Below, in pieces: positions 41,401 to 52,400 of a stretch of DNA of 64,000 bases. The notes under the pieces were generated by a model that saw only the letters and a list, made by a program, of their open reading frames with translations, was not told the origin of the DNA and ran no database searches. The stretch comes from Ptiloglossa arizonensis. Its lineage: Eukaryota; Arthropoda; Insecta; Hymenoptera; Colletidae. The DNA is taken from NCBI RefSeq assembly GCF_051014685.1, contig NC_135055.1, positions 1,550,001 to 1,614,000 of the forward strand. The letters are read 5' to 3'. Position 1 is the first letter of the stretch, and each line of letters begins with the position of its first letter. The translations under genes and the position numbers were made by a program.

Positions 41401-42634
41401 ATCTATACGTTACATGAATGTCTGCGTTTTTTTTTCCCATTATTATTATTAATTCCACGCGCGCGCAAAACTATCCACGCGCTCTAGGATCCTGATATAA
41501 TCCTGATGATAAGTATTGACCAGTCCAGGTGCTTTCCAGGTCGTGACGGACCTGGTGCAGGGTGAATTTATGCAGCTCGGCTCTAAAGAAACGGAGAATG
41601 AGAGATTCACGCACTACCTCACGAAAACGTATCGCAAGACAGCCAGTTTGATCGCCAATTCGTTGAAATCTGTAAGTAGACGATAATCTTCATTTTTTAT
41701 CTTATTTAAACTTGTATTGATAAATTTTCCGTAGGTGGCCATGTTAGGAGGTGCTGACGATCAACTGGTAGAATTATCTTTCCAATATGGTAAAAATATT
41801 GGCTTGGCGTTTCAATTAGTTGATGATCTTTTGGATTTCGTGTCATCTTTGGCCGCAATGGGCAAACCTACTGCAGCTGATCTTAAACTTGGTCTTGCAA
41901 CTGCTCCAGTTCTTTTCGCGTGTGAGCGGGTAAGGATACAGTAACTGGCATAGGACATAGGAAATGCAAATGAAATGTTAGTAAATATTTAGATATGCCA
42001 GAAAGAATATATTCAATAACACATTAAGAGTAAAATGACAAAGGAAATACAAAAATATACTGTATCATCAATATGACAATCACACATAAAATCTTACTGT
42101 TAAGAAAACGAATATGATATAAATAAATATAATGCTAGATCTGCATAATTAAACGTCAATTGTTATTGTAATTACATACGTATATATATTCATAAAACAT
42201 TTGAAATATTCAATCACATTACTGATACAATCAATACCTTCTTTGCTATCATTCTTAGAGGTAAATATTAATACCAACAAGTATCATTTTGGAATCACAA
42301 AATGAGTAAATATTGTATTAATTTCATCGCCCAACAATGCCTTAAAAGAATAAACAGGAATACTATTCACTTACTAAATTTGATTATAATTGTGTTTCTT
42401 CGTTTATTGCAGTATCCAGAATTAAATGCAATGATCATGCGCCGGTTTCAAGAACCAGGGGACGTTGAAAAAGCTTTCGAACTTGTACACAAATCACAAG
42501 GTCTTGATCAGACGAGATTTTTAGCTCGAAAACATTGCGTAGAAGCTGTTAAACTCGCGCAATCGTTAGCCGAAAGCCCATACCAAAAAGGTCTGCAAGT
42601 AGTCTGCGATTTAGTACTGAATCGCATGAAATAA
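21769..42634 (+). CDS. PDSS1: decaprenyl-diphosphate synthase subunit 1 (seven exons; N-terminus not located)
   Basis: Catalytic subunit of the mitochondrial trans-prenyltransferase that builds the polyprenyl side chain of ubiquinone, normally working with PDSS2. Coding exons: 21769-21921, 27389-27522, 30193-30334, 40336-40425, 41540-41671, 41735-41929 and 42413-42634 (TAA at 42632). Donors are GT, acceptors AG, and phases join without a break, giving 355 residues from the first recognised exon. Both aspartate-rich motifs are present: DDVID (residues 120-124 of this partial protein) with FRRGK just after, and DDLLD (247-251). GQG-like substrate-binding DGKGKAVRP lies early. Family members run about 415-440 residues, so roughly 60-80 N-terminal residues with the mitochondrial presequence are missing, either on an upstream exon or unusually short here. 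The introns include one of about 10 kb. No disabling change was seen; the gene looks intact. Confidence 0.96.
22863..23008 (+). repeat. partial duplication with 127-bp spacing
   Basis: The 19 bases CAAGAGTAACACCTCGATA at 22863-22881 recur at 22990-23008, and similarity extends a little on both sides (CCTGCGTTAATTG against CCCGCAACAATTA). Between them lies a G-rich run followed by a GTTGCG/CGCAAC hairpin. Confidence 0.75.
23303..23362 (+). repeat. CT-rich microsatellite
   Basis: Runs of T, CTTT, CTT and CGTT units in succession, a pure pyrimidine-rich simple repeat on the + strand apart from the CGTT section. Confidence 0.85.
23845..24073 (+). repeat. three-copy tandem repeat, ~80-bp unit
   Basis: Units begin GGACGTA at about 23845, 23928 and 24007. 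Each carries the shared blocks TTTTCAACGTG, GACGACTTAG, GGAATAACACTT and TTAATAAAT. Copies differ by a few substitutions and short deletions, so the expansion is fairly recent. The first copy overlaps the end of the 155-codon open frame. Confidence 0.9.
25571..25685 (+). repeat. 32-bp tandem minisatellite, about 3.6 copies
   Basis: Units start at 25571, 25603, 25635 and 25667 with nearly constant sequence (AATATGAACAAAAATATAAT, then ATAATAGTATGT). The units abut with no unique spacers, so this is a plain AT-rich minisatellite. Confidence 0.9.
26399..26477 (+). repeat. ATT/ATC trinucleotide microsatellite
   Basis: ATT units, then GTC/ATC units, then ATT units. The minus-strand reading gives a run of Asp and Asn codons, which is an artefact of the repeat. 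It abuts a mariner-type miniature element. Confidence 0.95.
26474..26600. mobile_element. mariner-type miniature element, copy 1 (decayed)
   Basis: Starts TTGAGTTGTTCGAAGTCATT and ends ACTTTCCGAAAAAGC, flanked by TA on both sides. It shares the internal block CCAAAATGGAGAATATATAA and most other sequence with the copies at 31084 and 32063. One terminal repeat is worn. It encodes no transposase and would need one in trans. Confidence 0.8.
27389..27522 (+). CDS. PDSS1: PDSS1 exon carrying the DGKGK substrate-binding segment
   Basis: Encodes [20 protein letters not shown] and the following [17 protein letters not shown], matching the conserved start of the prenyltransferase fold (helices before the first Asp-rich motif). 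Acceptor TTCCAG, donor GTGAGT. The exon ends in phase 2; the split codon AA|T gives Asn with the next exon. Confidence 0.95.
27815..28110 (+). repeat. diverged tandem repeat, ~86-bp unit, three to four copies
   Basis: Clear copies start near 27901, 27989 and 28073 with the shared pattern TGTA...AATTTAT.TTTTGA..(A/G)TTA, then a GTTGGTGAT or GAGTCG-type tail. A weaker copy precedes them near 27815. Copies are substantially diverged. Confidence 0.6.
28345..28492 (+). repeat. 74-bp tandem duplication
   Basis: The 74 bases from CTACGGAAACGCTGTTGTAT at 28345 are repeated at 28419 with only a few differences and both copies end TTCTTGAAAAC. A partial third copy (TTGTTCTTG..., ACGAATACAAAT) precedes them. 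The low divergence points to a recent event. Confidence 0.9.
30193..30334 (+). CDS. PDSS1: PDSS1 exon with the first Asp-rich motif (DDVID)
   Basis: Encodes [18 protein letters not shown] followed by [12 protein letters not shown], the Mg2+/diphosphate-binding first aspartate-rich motif of polyprenyl synthases and the Arg-Arg that follows it. Acceptor TTTCAG, donor GTAAGG, phase 0 at the 3' end. By hand count there are 16 CpG in these 142 bases, a high density. Confidence 0.97.
30684..30766. mobile_element. possible pogo/Tigger-type fragment
   Basis: ACAGTCGCACTTCGATTATC followed soon by GGGTAATCGAAAGGATCGG and GGAAAATCGG resembles the terminal repeats of pogo-like elements (CAGT...TCGATTATCCGA). 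Only one end is apparent and no open frame is present. Confidence 0.35.
30798..31010. mobile_element. mariner-type remnant, ~213 bp
   Basis: Begins CTAGGTTGTTCGATAAGTTT after a TA and ends in ATCGAACGACAAAACTTATT. The left ATAAGTTTTGTCGTT pairs exactly with AACGACAAAACTTAT on the right. The interior is short and non-coding, so it is an internally deleted copy. It is a different family from the three miniature elements nearby. A 128-codon minus-strand open frame runs into it. Confidence 0.75.
31084..31228. mobile_element. mariner-type miniature element, copy 2 (145 bp)
   Basis: Flanked by TA on both sides. Terminal repeats are TTGGGTTGTTCGGAAAGCCA and, at the right, GAAATGACTTTCCGAACAAC. The interior carries the shared CCAAAATGGAGAATATATAA block and an A-rich run before the right end. 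No coding capacity. Confidence 0.88.
32063..32210. mobile_element. mariner-type miniature element, copy 3 (148 bp)
   Basis: Best-preserved copy: TA, then TTAGGTTGTTCGGAAAGTCA, the shared CCAAAATAGAGAATATATAA block, a C-run next to an A-run, and ACTTTCCGAACAACCCAG before TA. Closely similar to copy 2 about 1 kb away. Confidence 0.9.
40336..40425 (+). CDS. PDSS1: PDSS1 exon ([11 protein letters not shown] segment)
   Basis: Thirty codons, phase 0 at both ends, acceptor TTTTCAG and donor GTAAAG. Encodes [19 protein letters not shown] and the rest of a helix between the two Asp-rich motifs. GDYIL corresponds to the conserved GD(Y/L)(I/L)L of the family. Confidence 0.96.
40426..41539 (+). other. 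PDSS1 intron, 1.1 kb
   Basis: AT-rich. A CACCCTGTATA stretch near 40942 resembles worn transposon ends common in insect DNA, but no paired end was found. Nothing else recognised. Confidence 0.7.
41540..41671 (+). CDS. PDSS1: PDSS1 exon ([12 protein letters not shown] segment)
   Basis: Forty-four codons, phase 0 at both ends, acceptor TTCCAG and donor GTAAGT. Encodes [20 protein letters not shown] then [20 protein letters not shown], including the KTASL segment that contacts substrate in this family. Confidence 0.97.
41735..41929 (+). CDS. PDSS1: PDSS1 exon with the second Asp-rich motif (DDLLD)
   Basis: Sixty-five codons, phase 0. The preceding intron is only 63 bases. Encodes [18 protein letters not shown], the second aspartate-rich motif, then [20 protein letters not shown], a hallmark of long-chain polyprenyl synthases. 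Donor GTAAGG. Confidence 0.98.
42413..42634 (+). CDS. PDSS1: PDSS1 last coding exon
   Basis: Seventy-three codons plus TAA. Encodes the C-terminal helices ([19 protein letters not shown] ... [19 protein letters not shown]). Acceptor TATTGCAG follows a 483-base intron. The protein ends at the usual family C-terminus. Confidence 0.97.
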   Translation, partial: YPELNAMIMRRFQEPGDVEKAFELVHKSQGLDQTRFLARKHCVEAVKLAQSLAESPYQKGLQVVCDLVLNRMK

Positions 42635-42722
42635 CGACGTGAGATATTATTTCCATGTATGAAAGAAACACGAATGATGTAGTCGTGAAGAATTACTATT
42701 GGCAGTGGTTGTAACTAATGCC

Positions 42723-42728
42723 AATAAA
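42723..42728 (+). terminator. PDSS1 polyadenylation signal
   Basis: AATAAA 88 bases after the stop codon, in an otherwise AT-rich 3' flank, fits a short 3' untranslated region. Confidence 0.6.
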
Positions 42729-45700
42729 AATTTCATTAAACGAAATGTAATGTACCTCCGTTACAACAGATTATACTAGTTAAAAAGTAGGACGAACATT
42801 CAGAGAGATCAAGGTATTTTTTTTTTAAACACTTTGCATGCATTCAAAACTCGTAGTAAATTGTGTTTGATTATTATCATCGAAAGTACTTGAGGTTCTG
42901 TTTTAAATTAAATGTTTGTAATATAGAAGTTTTAGATGTTTATCACTACAGGTTGGAAAAGAGTTTATTCGATAGAAACGAGAGATCGGCATCGAAATAA
43001 TTTTTATAAATATGGTAACGCAAAGAGAATCGCATCGTTTTATGATGATCATTGTCTTTAAGACAGCATTGAAGTGTGAAGAATGTTGTTATGAAATATT
43101 CGAACTTAATGACTTCGATACTTTTTGAATATACTTCCATGTTGGCAATCTGAATTCGAGTTTTAATGAATAAATTATATAAGCGAACAATCGCTGACCA
43201 AATGTCTAACTTTACCTTGCAAGAGAGAGAAGCACCATATAAAAAATGTAAAAAAAACGAGCGGTAATGTTTACTTCGCTCCATAGCACACATATTACCT
43301 GATTTTTATCGATACTGTCAATTGTAAGTGTAAATAAAATAACGTGTAGAGTAGTTATATTATATTAGAATTGGTAACTCTTCCTGATTGTTCTCTTAAC
43401 AATTTTTATAATGAATCATAATTCAATAAATAAATAAAGTTTCTGGTATAACGATATTACAACTACATAACTTGATTAATTCTAATCCTAAAAATTACAT
43501 AGTTCAAGATTAAAATAAATATGTGCTTTTCGTTTAAAACGTGCATATTACAATTAATTACTATTGTTATTAATTATACATAACTACTTGTTAAATCTAT
43601 GAGTATTTCTGACACATTTAACATTCTCAAGAACAACAATCGCAAGGGTACCAGTACTAATTGACAGCATAATTTAATATTTTGTTTAAAATGTGCGAAG
43701 AATACCTACCAAAGAAGACTTTATGGTCTTGATTCTTCCACTTACGTTGTGAAAATTAATTTTGGTTTGTCGAATTTAATAAAAATTATCAAAAATTGGA
43801 GTGTTATATACAATTGGATAATAACATTTTGATATTTTCATCAAATTATTCATATTATTTTTATTTGAAAGGTGTCTAATAAAGTGGAATACCATCTTCC
43901 ATAATCTATTATATTCATGTTGAATAGAAAATCTGCTCAAAATATTATTTGCTACATAACTGAACATATAGATATAAATGTATAATAACTTATATTTATA
44001 ACATGAATTAATGTATATAATTACTCTGTAAGGTAACACAAATCACCGCTGTAAGATTATTAATAAAAAAAATGCAAACATGTAATTACGATCAAATGTA
44101 TATTTATGTTAGGGTAAGAATATTCAATTGGTTCAGAAAAAAAAAGATAAATGAAGCTCTCGATCTCCTGCACATGTTCAAACTATTATAAACTATTATT
44201 TATAAGTACAACAGAATTACACTATTCATTTGATCTATGTATATTTTATCAAGAATTGAATTGTTGCAAACTGTAACTGAAAAACAGCTCATATACATAA
44301 TTTATTTATAACTTTGGTTTCTGAAGTAACAAATTAATTTAACAATTATTCGTAAATTTAAATAGATTTGACAATTGTCCTATAAACGCGTTGTCATGTA
44401 TAAATGCACTGGCATTAATTAGAACAATGGAATATTCTTTATATGTAAACATGCGATTGTAAATATGCGATTCTTTATAAGTACATCCTATATGCATAAC
44501 TTCCAATGTTGATAAAAGAGAAGAATTACAGAATTGTAATATCAAAATCAAATATCTCTAACTTAGATTGATTAGCTTCATTATTATTAAATTGTAAACC
44601 ATAAGGTTTAGTATCTTATTTGTTGTGTTGGGATCACTAAATTCATGTTATATAATTCCTTTTTAATATAAACGTTATATTAAAATTCAAAAACCGACTT
44701 ACTTCTTTTAAACTTATTATGAGATATTACATTCAGAAATACTTATTACAAGTTTTTACTTTTTAATATTTTCCTACAGAACAAACAATATACTATTTGA
44801 AGATTTTTTAGAAATAAATGTTATTGAAAATCTAACCCATAATTATAGCTACATATTTGTTTAATGGCAAAAGAAAATGTTACTAACTAACAAAGTACAA
44901 CAGAATTACAGATTTGTATTTAAATCATAAAAATTAAACTAACTACCCTAACACCTAACTAATAATTCGTCCAAAATTCGTCTATTACTAGATTCTACTT
45001 AACAGTATCTTGTACTTTAAGAGAGAAAAGTTTAATCTTTCTTTGCTTCATAATTTAAGATCGTATAAAGAAAATGAAAGTAAAATGGAGAAAGAAAGAA
45101 AAGCTATTTGTATTACAAAAGTTTGATGTTTATGTATTTTTCAAACTTTAATGTCACAGTATGCATGTTATTTACGTATTACAAATTAATAATTAGCCTA
45201 TTTAAATATATTTTAATTCAGTTTTGAAGTAGAAAAATAGTTACTAAAAATCTTAAAATATGGAAAATAATATTTATTATGTTCTACACATTAGTATGAC
45301 ATTTCTTTAATTATTTTAATTTGCATAGTATATATGAGACTTACAATTTCCACATCAAATTTCATTTCTCTTGTAAGAACATAGTCTTTCTCTTAGACAG
45401 ATAAATTAATTTCAAAGACATATTTTACAAGAATATTTAAAAAATTTACATTTTCGTTTTGTGTAAAAGAGTTAAAATCAAGATTTAATTTCTTTTTTTT
45501 TTTTAACAGAAAAGTCATTGCCAATAACAATTCGAGTCGATTATCGATCGGAAAATTTCTGTGTGTTATATAAAACGTATAATAAATACGAAGCATTTAA
45601 TTTTTATTCATGCATCATCTAAATAAAAAAAAATTATTAATGTGAAGGACATTTTTTAACATTTGAAGCAAAATGTAGCTTTGTTTGAATATTTAAGAAA

Positions 45701-46244
45701 CACTTTCGCAAAATTTTCATTTACTTTAATTAGACTATTAACTGGAAAAGAGCTGTAATTTTCTTTTAGTGCTTGCATCACCTGTTTCGAAAATTATAGT
45801 AATCATGCCAAAGTTTTCTTCCTGAATTTTTATTTAATTTGAACCGATGTTAATCGGAATATAGAGTAATGATCGTTAAAAAAAAAAGAGAGTGACAAGG
45901 ATATTATGCGAGTAGAGTAAAAAGTAATAAGTTTATTGTTCATTGAACATGAACATGAAAATATGTTCATTATACCTCGATATTAACAAGAATATAGAAT
46001 GATAGTAAAGGTTGTTTAAAACGAAGATAGTAATTGCTTAAAGCAAATAGTGTATAGTTGTGTTTATTTAATTAAATTGGTCCTTCGATTTATGGTTAAG
46101 ATTTTAAAAGCAATAATTCTTTCAACAATATACATTTTATAATTTATTGAACATTGATAATGTAGATATTTCTCTACGCTTGAGAGCACTTGTAGATGTC
46201 GCTCTCTGTTCATTTCAGGTTCATTGGAACCTAAATAAAAATAA
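42729..46244. other. AT-rich intergenic spacer between PDSS1 and DNAJC9
   Basis: About 25 percent G+C by eye and lacking GC-rich islands, unlike the flanks. It holds a minus-strand ATG frame of 115 codons (42946-43293; see findings) and an 8-bp hairpin (ATGAACAT/ATGTTCAT) at 45949-45970. No RNA gene or recognisable exon was seen. Confidence 0.65.
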
Positions 46245-46253
46245 GCGCCAAAA
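46245..46253 (-). promoter_or_regulatory. E2F-type site in the DNAJC9 promoter
   Basis: GCGCCAAAA is the reverse complement of TTTTGGCGC, a match to the E2F/DP consensus TTTSSCGC. It lies about 80 bases upstream of the DNAJC9 start codon. E2F control would fit a histone chaperone needed in S phase; that link is inference. Confidence 0.45.
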
Positions 46254-46328
46254 CATACAACATCTCGTTCTGTCATTCCGGCTTCTCACCAACAAAACTT
46301 ATCGGTATTTAGTTAAAAGATTGAAATT

Positions 46329-46422
46329 ATGGCAAGTTTATTAGATCTTTGTGAACAGTACTTTGGAGCACGTGATTTTTATGAAGTTTTAAATATTCCA
46401 AGAACTGCAAATGACAAACAAG
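46329..46422 (+). CDS. DNAJC9: DNAJC9 exon 1
   Basis: Thirty-one codons plus one base. Encodes MASLLDLCEQYFGARDFYEV and the start of the J domain (LNIPRTANDKQ). Donor AAG|GTAAGT; the split codon G|TA gives Val. Confidence 0.96.
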
Positions 46423-49400
46423 GTAAGTGTACATAACCTGTACTTAAGAATTCGGTCTTTTATTGTCTATAATTTTCATATGTTACATCGAATAAAAATA
46501 TTTATTACTTACAAACTCTACAGTGAATATTAAATAATAGTTCTATTTATGTTTTATTAGTAAAAAAAGCATATCATCAACTATCTCTACTTGTTCATCC
46601 GGATCGTGTTGAAGAAGACATTAAGGTAGAAGCAACAGAAAAGTTTAAAGTTCTTGGACGAATTCATTCAATTCTCAGTGACAATGAGAAAAGGAAAATT
46701 TATGATCAGTCTGGTCAATATGACGAAGAAAGTGAAGAAGTTATGATGCGAAATTGGGCTGATTATTGGAAAACTCTGTTTAAGAAAATAACAGTTGAAG
46801 ATATTAATAATTATGAAAAGGTTTACAAAGGGTCTGAAATAGAAATCAAAGATTTAAAACGTGCTTATATGGACAGTAAGTAAATTTATTTCTTTTTTGC
46901 AATTGTTCGTAATATTTATTCATCGAATAAGGCAAACATATGGTTTTAAATGGTTTTTATAGGCAAAGGAGATATGGATTATATCTTAGAAACTGTTCCA
47001 TTTACGAGCTGTGATGATGAACCAAGATTACATAGTATTATTCAAAATCTCATAGAGAAGGGTGAAGTACCAGAATATACTGCCTTTACACAGGAAAGTG
47101 ATAAAAAGAAACAACGTAGAAAGCGTAAGGTAAGTGACAATCAAAAGGAAATAATAAAAATATTTGAAAAATATTTATATTCATAAGGTTTATAACTCTA
47201 CCCTTAAATACTACTTTTCGATATTCTGAATTTGTTTACATTGTGTTTGTGAAACTGTTTTTTATTAAAAAATTTTAGATTTGATAATTATTATATAAAT
47301 TTTAGAGGAAACTATATATAAAAACAATAAAGTATAATGGACATAAAAAAATCTTTAATGATGTAGAATAAAATTAACAAATGTAACAGAACATGGAGAA
47401 GCGTACGAATGTAACAGTTTCTAGTCAGTACTGTGAAGTTCGATAAAATTATGATTCCTTATATATTTTTAGATGTATATTTAACAATTTGACATTTGCA
47501 CATTCTTAGCACGCATTTCGTTTCCTTATAACATTGCAATATTGAACGGGAAATGTATCGGACGCGCGTAAGCGATGATGCACTCATAAATTTGAGCGTG
47601 ATTTCTTCCTTCCCCTTGTTTCTGTTACACATCACCTCACAGATCTCGCGAACAAGTGAGCAGCGTGCTATTTTCAAGCTTCTCTATTTTTATCAATAGA
47701 TAGTACTGCTTCATGATTGGAAGTAGTAGTAGGAGGCGGACTAGTAGTACGAGGAATAGAGGAGGGGGAATACTAGTAAATAAGTAAAGAGGGAACGCAA
47801 GAGCGGATTCAGTCCACAGAACAATTAGACCGGGTCTAACCCACTTCTAGATGCACGGTAATTTTTAGCTAAAATCCCTACCATAATGACCATTGAGCCA
47901 TTGAAAATGTACGCGCAATAATGATACGGGTCCTCTGTTACGGCCGTATCGTAATTAATAAATTGCACAATCGTTGCGACGATTTTACAAATAATTGAAC
48001 GATCTAATGATTAAAATGGGTGCTACTGCTGGGCTGTTACTGTTGACTCTTCTGTGTGTCAGTGTCGGTGGAGTGCGAGGCGAGTGTAGACATGTGGACA
48101 ACGACGACATGATCGAATACTATTGCATAGGCGGTGATCCATCCGATTTGAACTATCTCCCAGAATCGACCGGAATGATTCGTATCGAAAATATGCCAAT
48201 TCCTCGGATAACCAGAACCACATTCTCAAGGTTCGGCCCGGATCTCTGGGTCCTCGGTTGCTCCCACTGTGGAATAGTAGACATAGAACCGGATGCTTTT
48301 CGACATCTTGAAAATCTCCAACAGTTGCGCCTAGACAACAACTACTTGACCGCCATCGAGGAATCGTGGTTCAGAGGTTTGAATTATTTAACGTATCTGG
48401 ATCTGAATTATAACAACATACGTATCATCGAGAACGGTGTGTTTAAAAATTTACCCAGCCTCGTGGAATTAAGGCTTTCCGGTAACCGGCTGGAATGTTT
48501 GGATCTCGAGGCTATGTTGCAATTGAAGGATCTGAAAAGAATGCTACTCAGCGAGAACTCAGAGTTCAAGTGTCCCAACGCTGTTAGCGCCTTTCTCGAG
48601 TTCCGCGGGGTGAGTTTCGAAAGAGACCCAGAATGGGACAAAATTCCCACCGATTTGATCACGGTAGAACTGCCATACGAGTACGAGATCGAGTACGAGG
48701 ATGAAATCACTTCGGTACCAACAACACCGATACCAATAACACCAACGACACCGGTACCAACGACACCGGTACCAACAACACCTATACCAACGACACCAGT
48801 ACTAACAGCACAGGTACTGACAACACCGTTGCCTACTTATCGTGAAAGACTACATCTCGCATCATCGACTTCACATTCCCCTATGGAATCAACGTCGTAT
48901 TATACACCACCACGGTTCTATACAACCGAGGAAGTCGTCTATCGCCCAATGTACGTTACACCAGATTCGGCCACTTCGACGGTTATTCCACCTGTTTACA
49001 CGACAACGGATTCGTCGTACGTCACGAGACAGTTCGACAACTTGGACGAAACGTCCTTGAGAACTTGGCTAAGATTCCCAGAATCTATCAGCGCCAGGCC
49101 CGAATCGCCGCTTTATACACACCATGAGAACGAGGACAGTCGTTACGAACAACCGTATCACTCGAGCGAAGCCACTAGCCCGTCCTCTTTGGCATCTGGC
49201 CCGGGTGATCGACACGAAATGCCAACTTTTGTGGAATCCGTTGTTGATCAGACCACCGGTACTCACGAGATCACCTGGACAGAGAACACCGTGGCTTGGG
49301 AACTCCCACCTGTCGTCAACAATAGACCCCCGGAGTACAGAGTCCCGCCAACGGTCCCACCAACGGTTCCAACTCACGTTGTTCAAACTTTGCCGCCAAC

Positions 49401-52400
49401 ATCGCCGGCACTGATTCAACCAGGTTTGCCAGGTGGTTACGGGGTGCCATATTACGAGCACCCCGTTACCGTTCACTCGCCTCCGAGCTATCCACCGGAC
49501 CAGGGAGTAGCTATCACGGTTGCCACACCAATTTTAACAACCACCGAGAAACCGTTACCCAATTGCTCACATAATCAATCCTCGTTGATGGAGCGATCGT
49601 TTGCTGTACTCATCGTCTCGCTTCTCCTTGTTTTCATGGGGGACGTCTTTGTGGAGGGATTTTAGCTAAAAGTTTATTAAATCAACGTTAACGGTATCTC
49701 GTTAACGCGAACCTGTGCGGGCATTTACGTCTAGCGTTGTAATACGAATCGCGGAGCTAATGGAATATAGACTGACGCCTATTGAAACGATTAATCGCGG
49801 CAGGGATCGGAAGTGGGTGATTGAAGTGCAGCTGGTTTCACCGTTTTCTCTTTGATCGTGAACCAATCTCCAACCACTGAGTAGATGATTGGTTCTTCGT
49901 ATACCACAGAGCCTGCAGTATTCATAGCGTACGTATACGTAATTAATGGGATGCGGGAGGGGTGCCGATCTGGACGAGCGCTGTCTAGAGAGTTGACTGA
50001 AAATATACACTTTGCTCGGGATAAATAAGTATTGGGATATTAGCTATCGATAGTCGATCATTATTATGAAAAATGTTTTTCAATATTTATGTCTACTTAA
50101 CTTGAGTAATATGCGACTCGTTTCGATTCGTCACGATAGTTTTTACTCCTGACGTACTTACTCGGTATCGACATCACGAAGTATCTGGACTCGGCTTCGA
50201 ATCCTGCAGAAGGGAGGATTAGTAAGTAAATGGGAAATAAAATTTGACAATGTAAGGGATGATGGAAGAATTCAAATTTTTTTAACGAACTCACTACTAT
50301 ATATTTCAAATTCGATTAATACGATATCTGTGCAATTTCTTACAATACGGAATAAAAGACGCTTTCCCTTTTTCTACGGATAGTCAAATCGTTCTTGAAC
50401 TACATTTTAAACTAAAGTGTGTATAATGAGTGTGTTACATATGCCGAAGTAAATTTGGAAAATCGGTCCAAGGTTAACGACAGATGTACCGCCGATGTGA
50501 ATAACTTATTGTACATGTAAATCTGTAAGAGTTCTATAAATATAACTGCTCGTTATACATATCGTGAATAATAATCGTATATAAATAGTAATCGTACAGA
50601 AATAGAAATAAATGACTATACTGTAAACAATCGTATAGAAATAGTATTATCAACTTCCAAATCCAATTTCTATCATATTTAAGTACTACAAATTGAAAAT
50701 TATAAAATTATTTAAAAGAAAAGAAATCAAATTCCCGTTGTATAGGGTTCGAACCCCAGCTTCCCAGTTGGTAGTCCAAGTTCCTCGCACCTTATCGTAG
50801 CGGTAAAAAATCAGTGAATTACTCGGCGAGGTTAAGTAGACACAAATGTTTAAAGTCGTTTTTAACAAAATCGATGGCTAATAAGATCTAAGCTTCGTTC
50901 TGTTCAAAACGTGCGCGTCTTGGTTGTGACCCACGTCGGTTCGATGTTCAAATCGGTAACTGCATCAGCAGTCCGTTCGTAAATTCATGATCGGCGATAA
51001 GAATGCCGCCTGTGTTTCTGCAACATTGTTTGCGAAAGCGAGAAACACCGAATAGGATTTCTGTGACCATGCGATGCTGAATATCAATTGAAAGTAACAA
51101 GCAATGAGGGCCACGATGTATCCGGTGTGATAATGAAATAATTACTAATGTCGTCCAATCTAATGCTGGGTGTTATGTAACGACCTTGACCAGCGCATCT
51201 GATCCAGATACACTGGTTTCTGTGATATTATGGTTTGTCGGCATCGCTGGACGACGGATGCTCTTGTTACACGCGCAACGAAGCTGTCGCCGTCTGATGT
51301 CAAGTTCGCGAGGCTCCCTGCACTTCCACTCGCAACAGGTGCACTGTTTCACTGCTCCGGTCGATCGGCGGCGCTCGTGCCAACGATAAATAACGGACAA
51401 GAATTCGAGCGACTCTGCGGCGGAGTCACGAAGTGCATCGATTGAAAGGGTTTCATTGTGAACGAAAGACGTAACGTCGCTTATCCGCGGATCTCGTCGC
51501 GCGTGTCCTTAACGCGTATAATGGAGTACCGCGCGGGTTAATTTGCGCGAAATTCCACGGCGATGACACGGTATGGAGAGAATTCGTTGCGCAACGACCG
51601 CCTCGAACCCAATGGACTGTTTCAATTATTTCGTGATTCGGATGATTTCCGGAGCGTCAGGCTCGCCGCCAGATGTGTCGCTCGGTCTGGCCACCGAAAG
51701 ACGAAGTAATTCAAGGTTGCGGAAGCGCATCGCTCCGTCGTCGCGCGAGTATGTTACACACGGGCACACGTGTGTGCATACCAGTTGAGCGTAGATATTT
51801 TGGCACGGCTCTGATTCGTAAATAGCCCGCCTTATAGAAGACAATGCACGTAACATTATAAGGGGGACGAGATGGAATCTGAAACGAATGATAAATATAA
51901 CGGAATTAGACGTACCGAGGGTCGAATAGTTGCAAGGGTACGGAGAACGACTTGCAACATTGTCAAATAAGTAAAATAAGTAAAATAAGTTGGGGTCGAA
52001 ACGTATTTGCACATCGTAGATATATGAGGTTATAGTATGCGTATATTCGAATATGAATGGCGATATAACAAGAATAGATGTTTATTTCTCCTTTATAGAA
52101 AATATATCGATAATTTTGCATTTGAGCAAAGTACGAATTAGTAAAATTTAAATTACGTGTAATAGTATTATATTAAAATGTATTCGATAATATAAGGTGT
52201 AATTCAATTAGAATTTCTTAATATCCGATTACTACTAATAAGTATTATCTAGTATATCTCATCTGAACAACAATTTATTGTAGGTTAAAAAGTAAACTAA
52301 GTTCAAAATATTTTTATCTTAAAATTCGTTTCTTTTATTTACTACATATAATTTAAAGTTTAACGCTATCTTTTCTTATGCATATGTAATTGTTGTCACA

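Noticed and set aside
48153..49476. Open frames antisense and out of register within the LRR gene
   Set aside because: They are shadows of the strongly biased LRR coding frame, which alone has a signal peptide, repeats and a full-length reading.
50745..50757. tRNA B-box-like GGGTTCGAACCCC
   Set aside because: No acceptor, D or anticodon arm folds around it on either strand; the motif is palindromic and may be chance or a relic of a tRNA-derived repeat.
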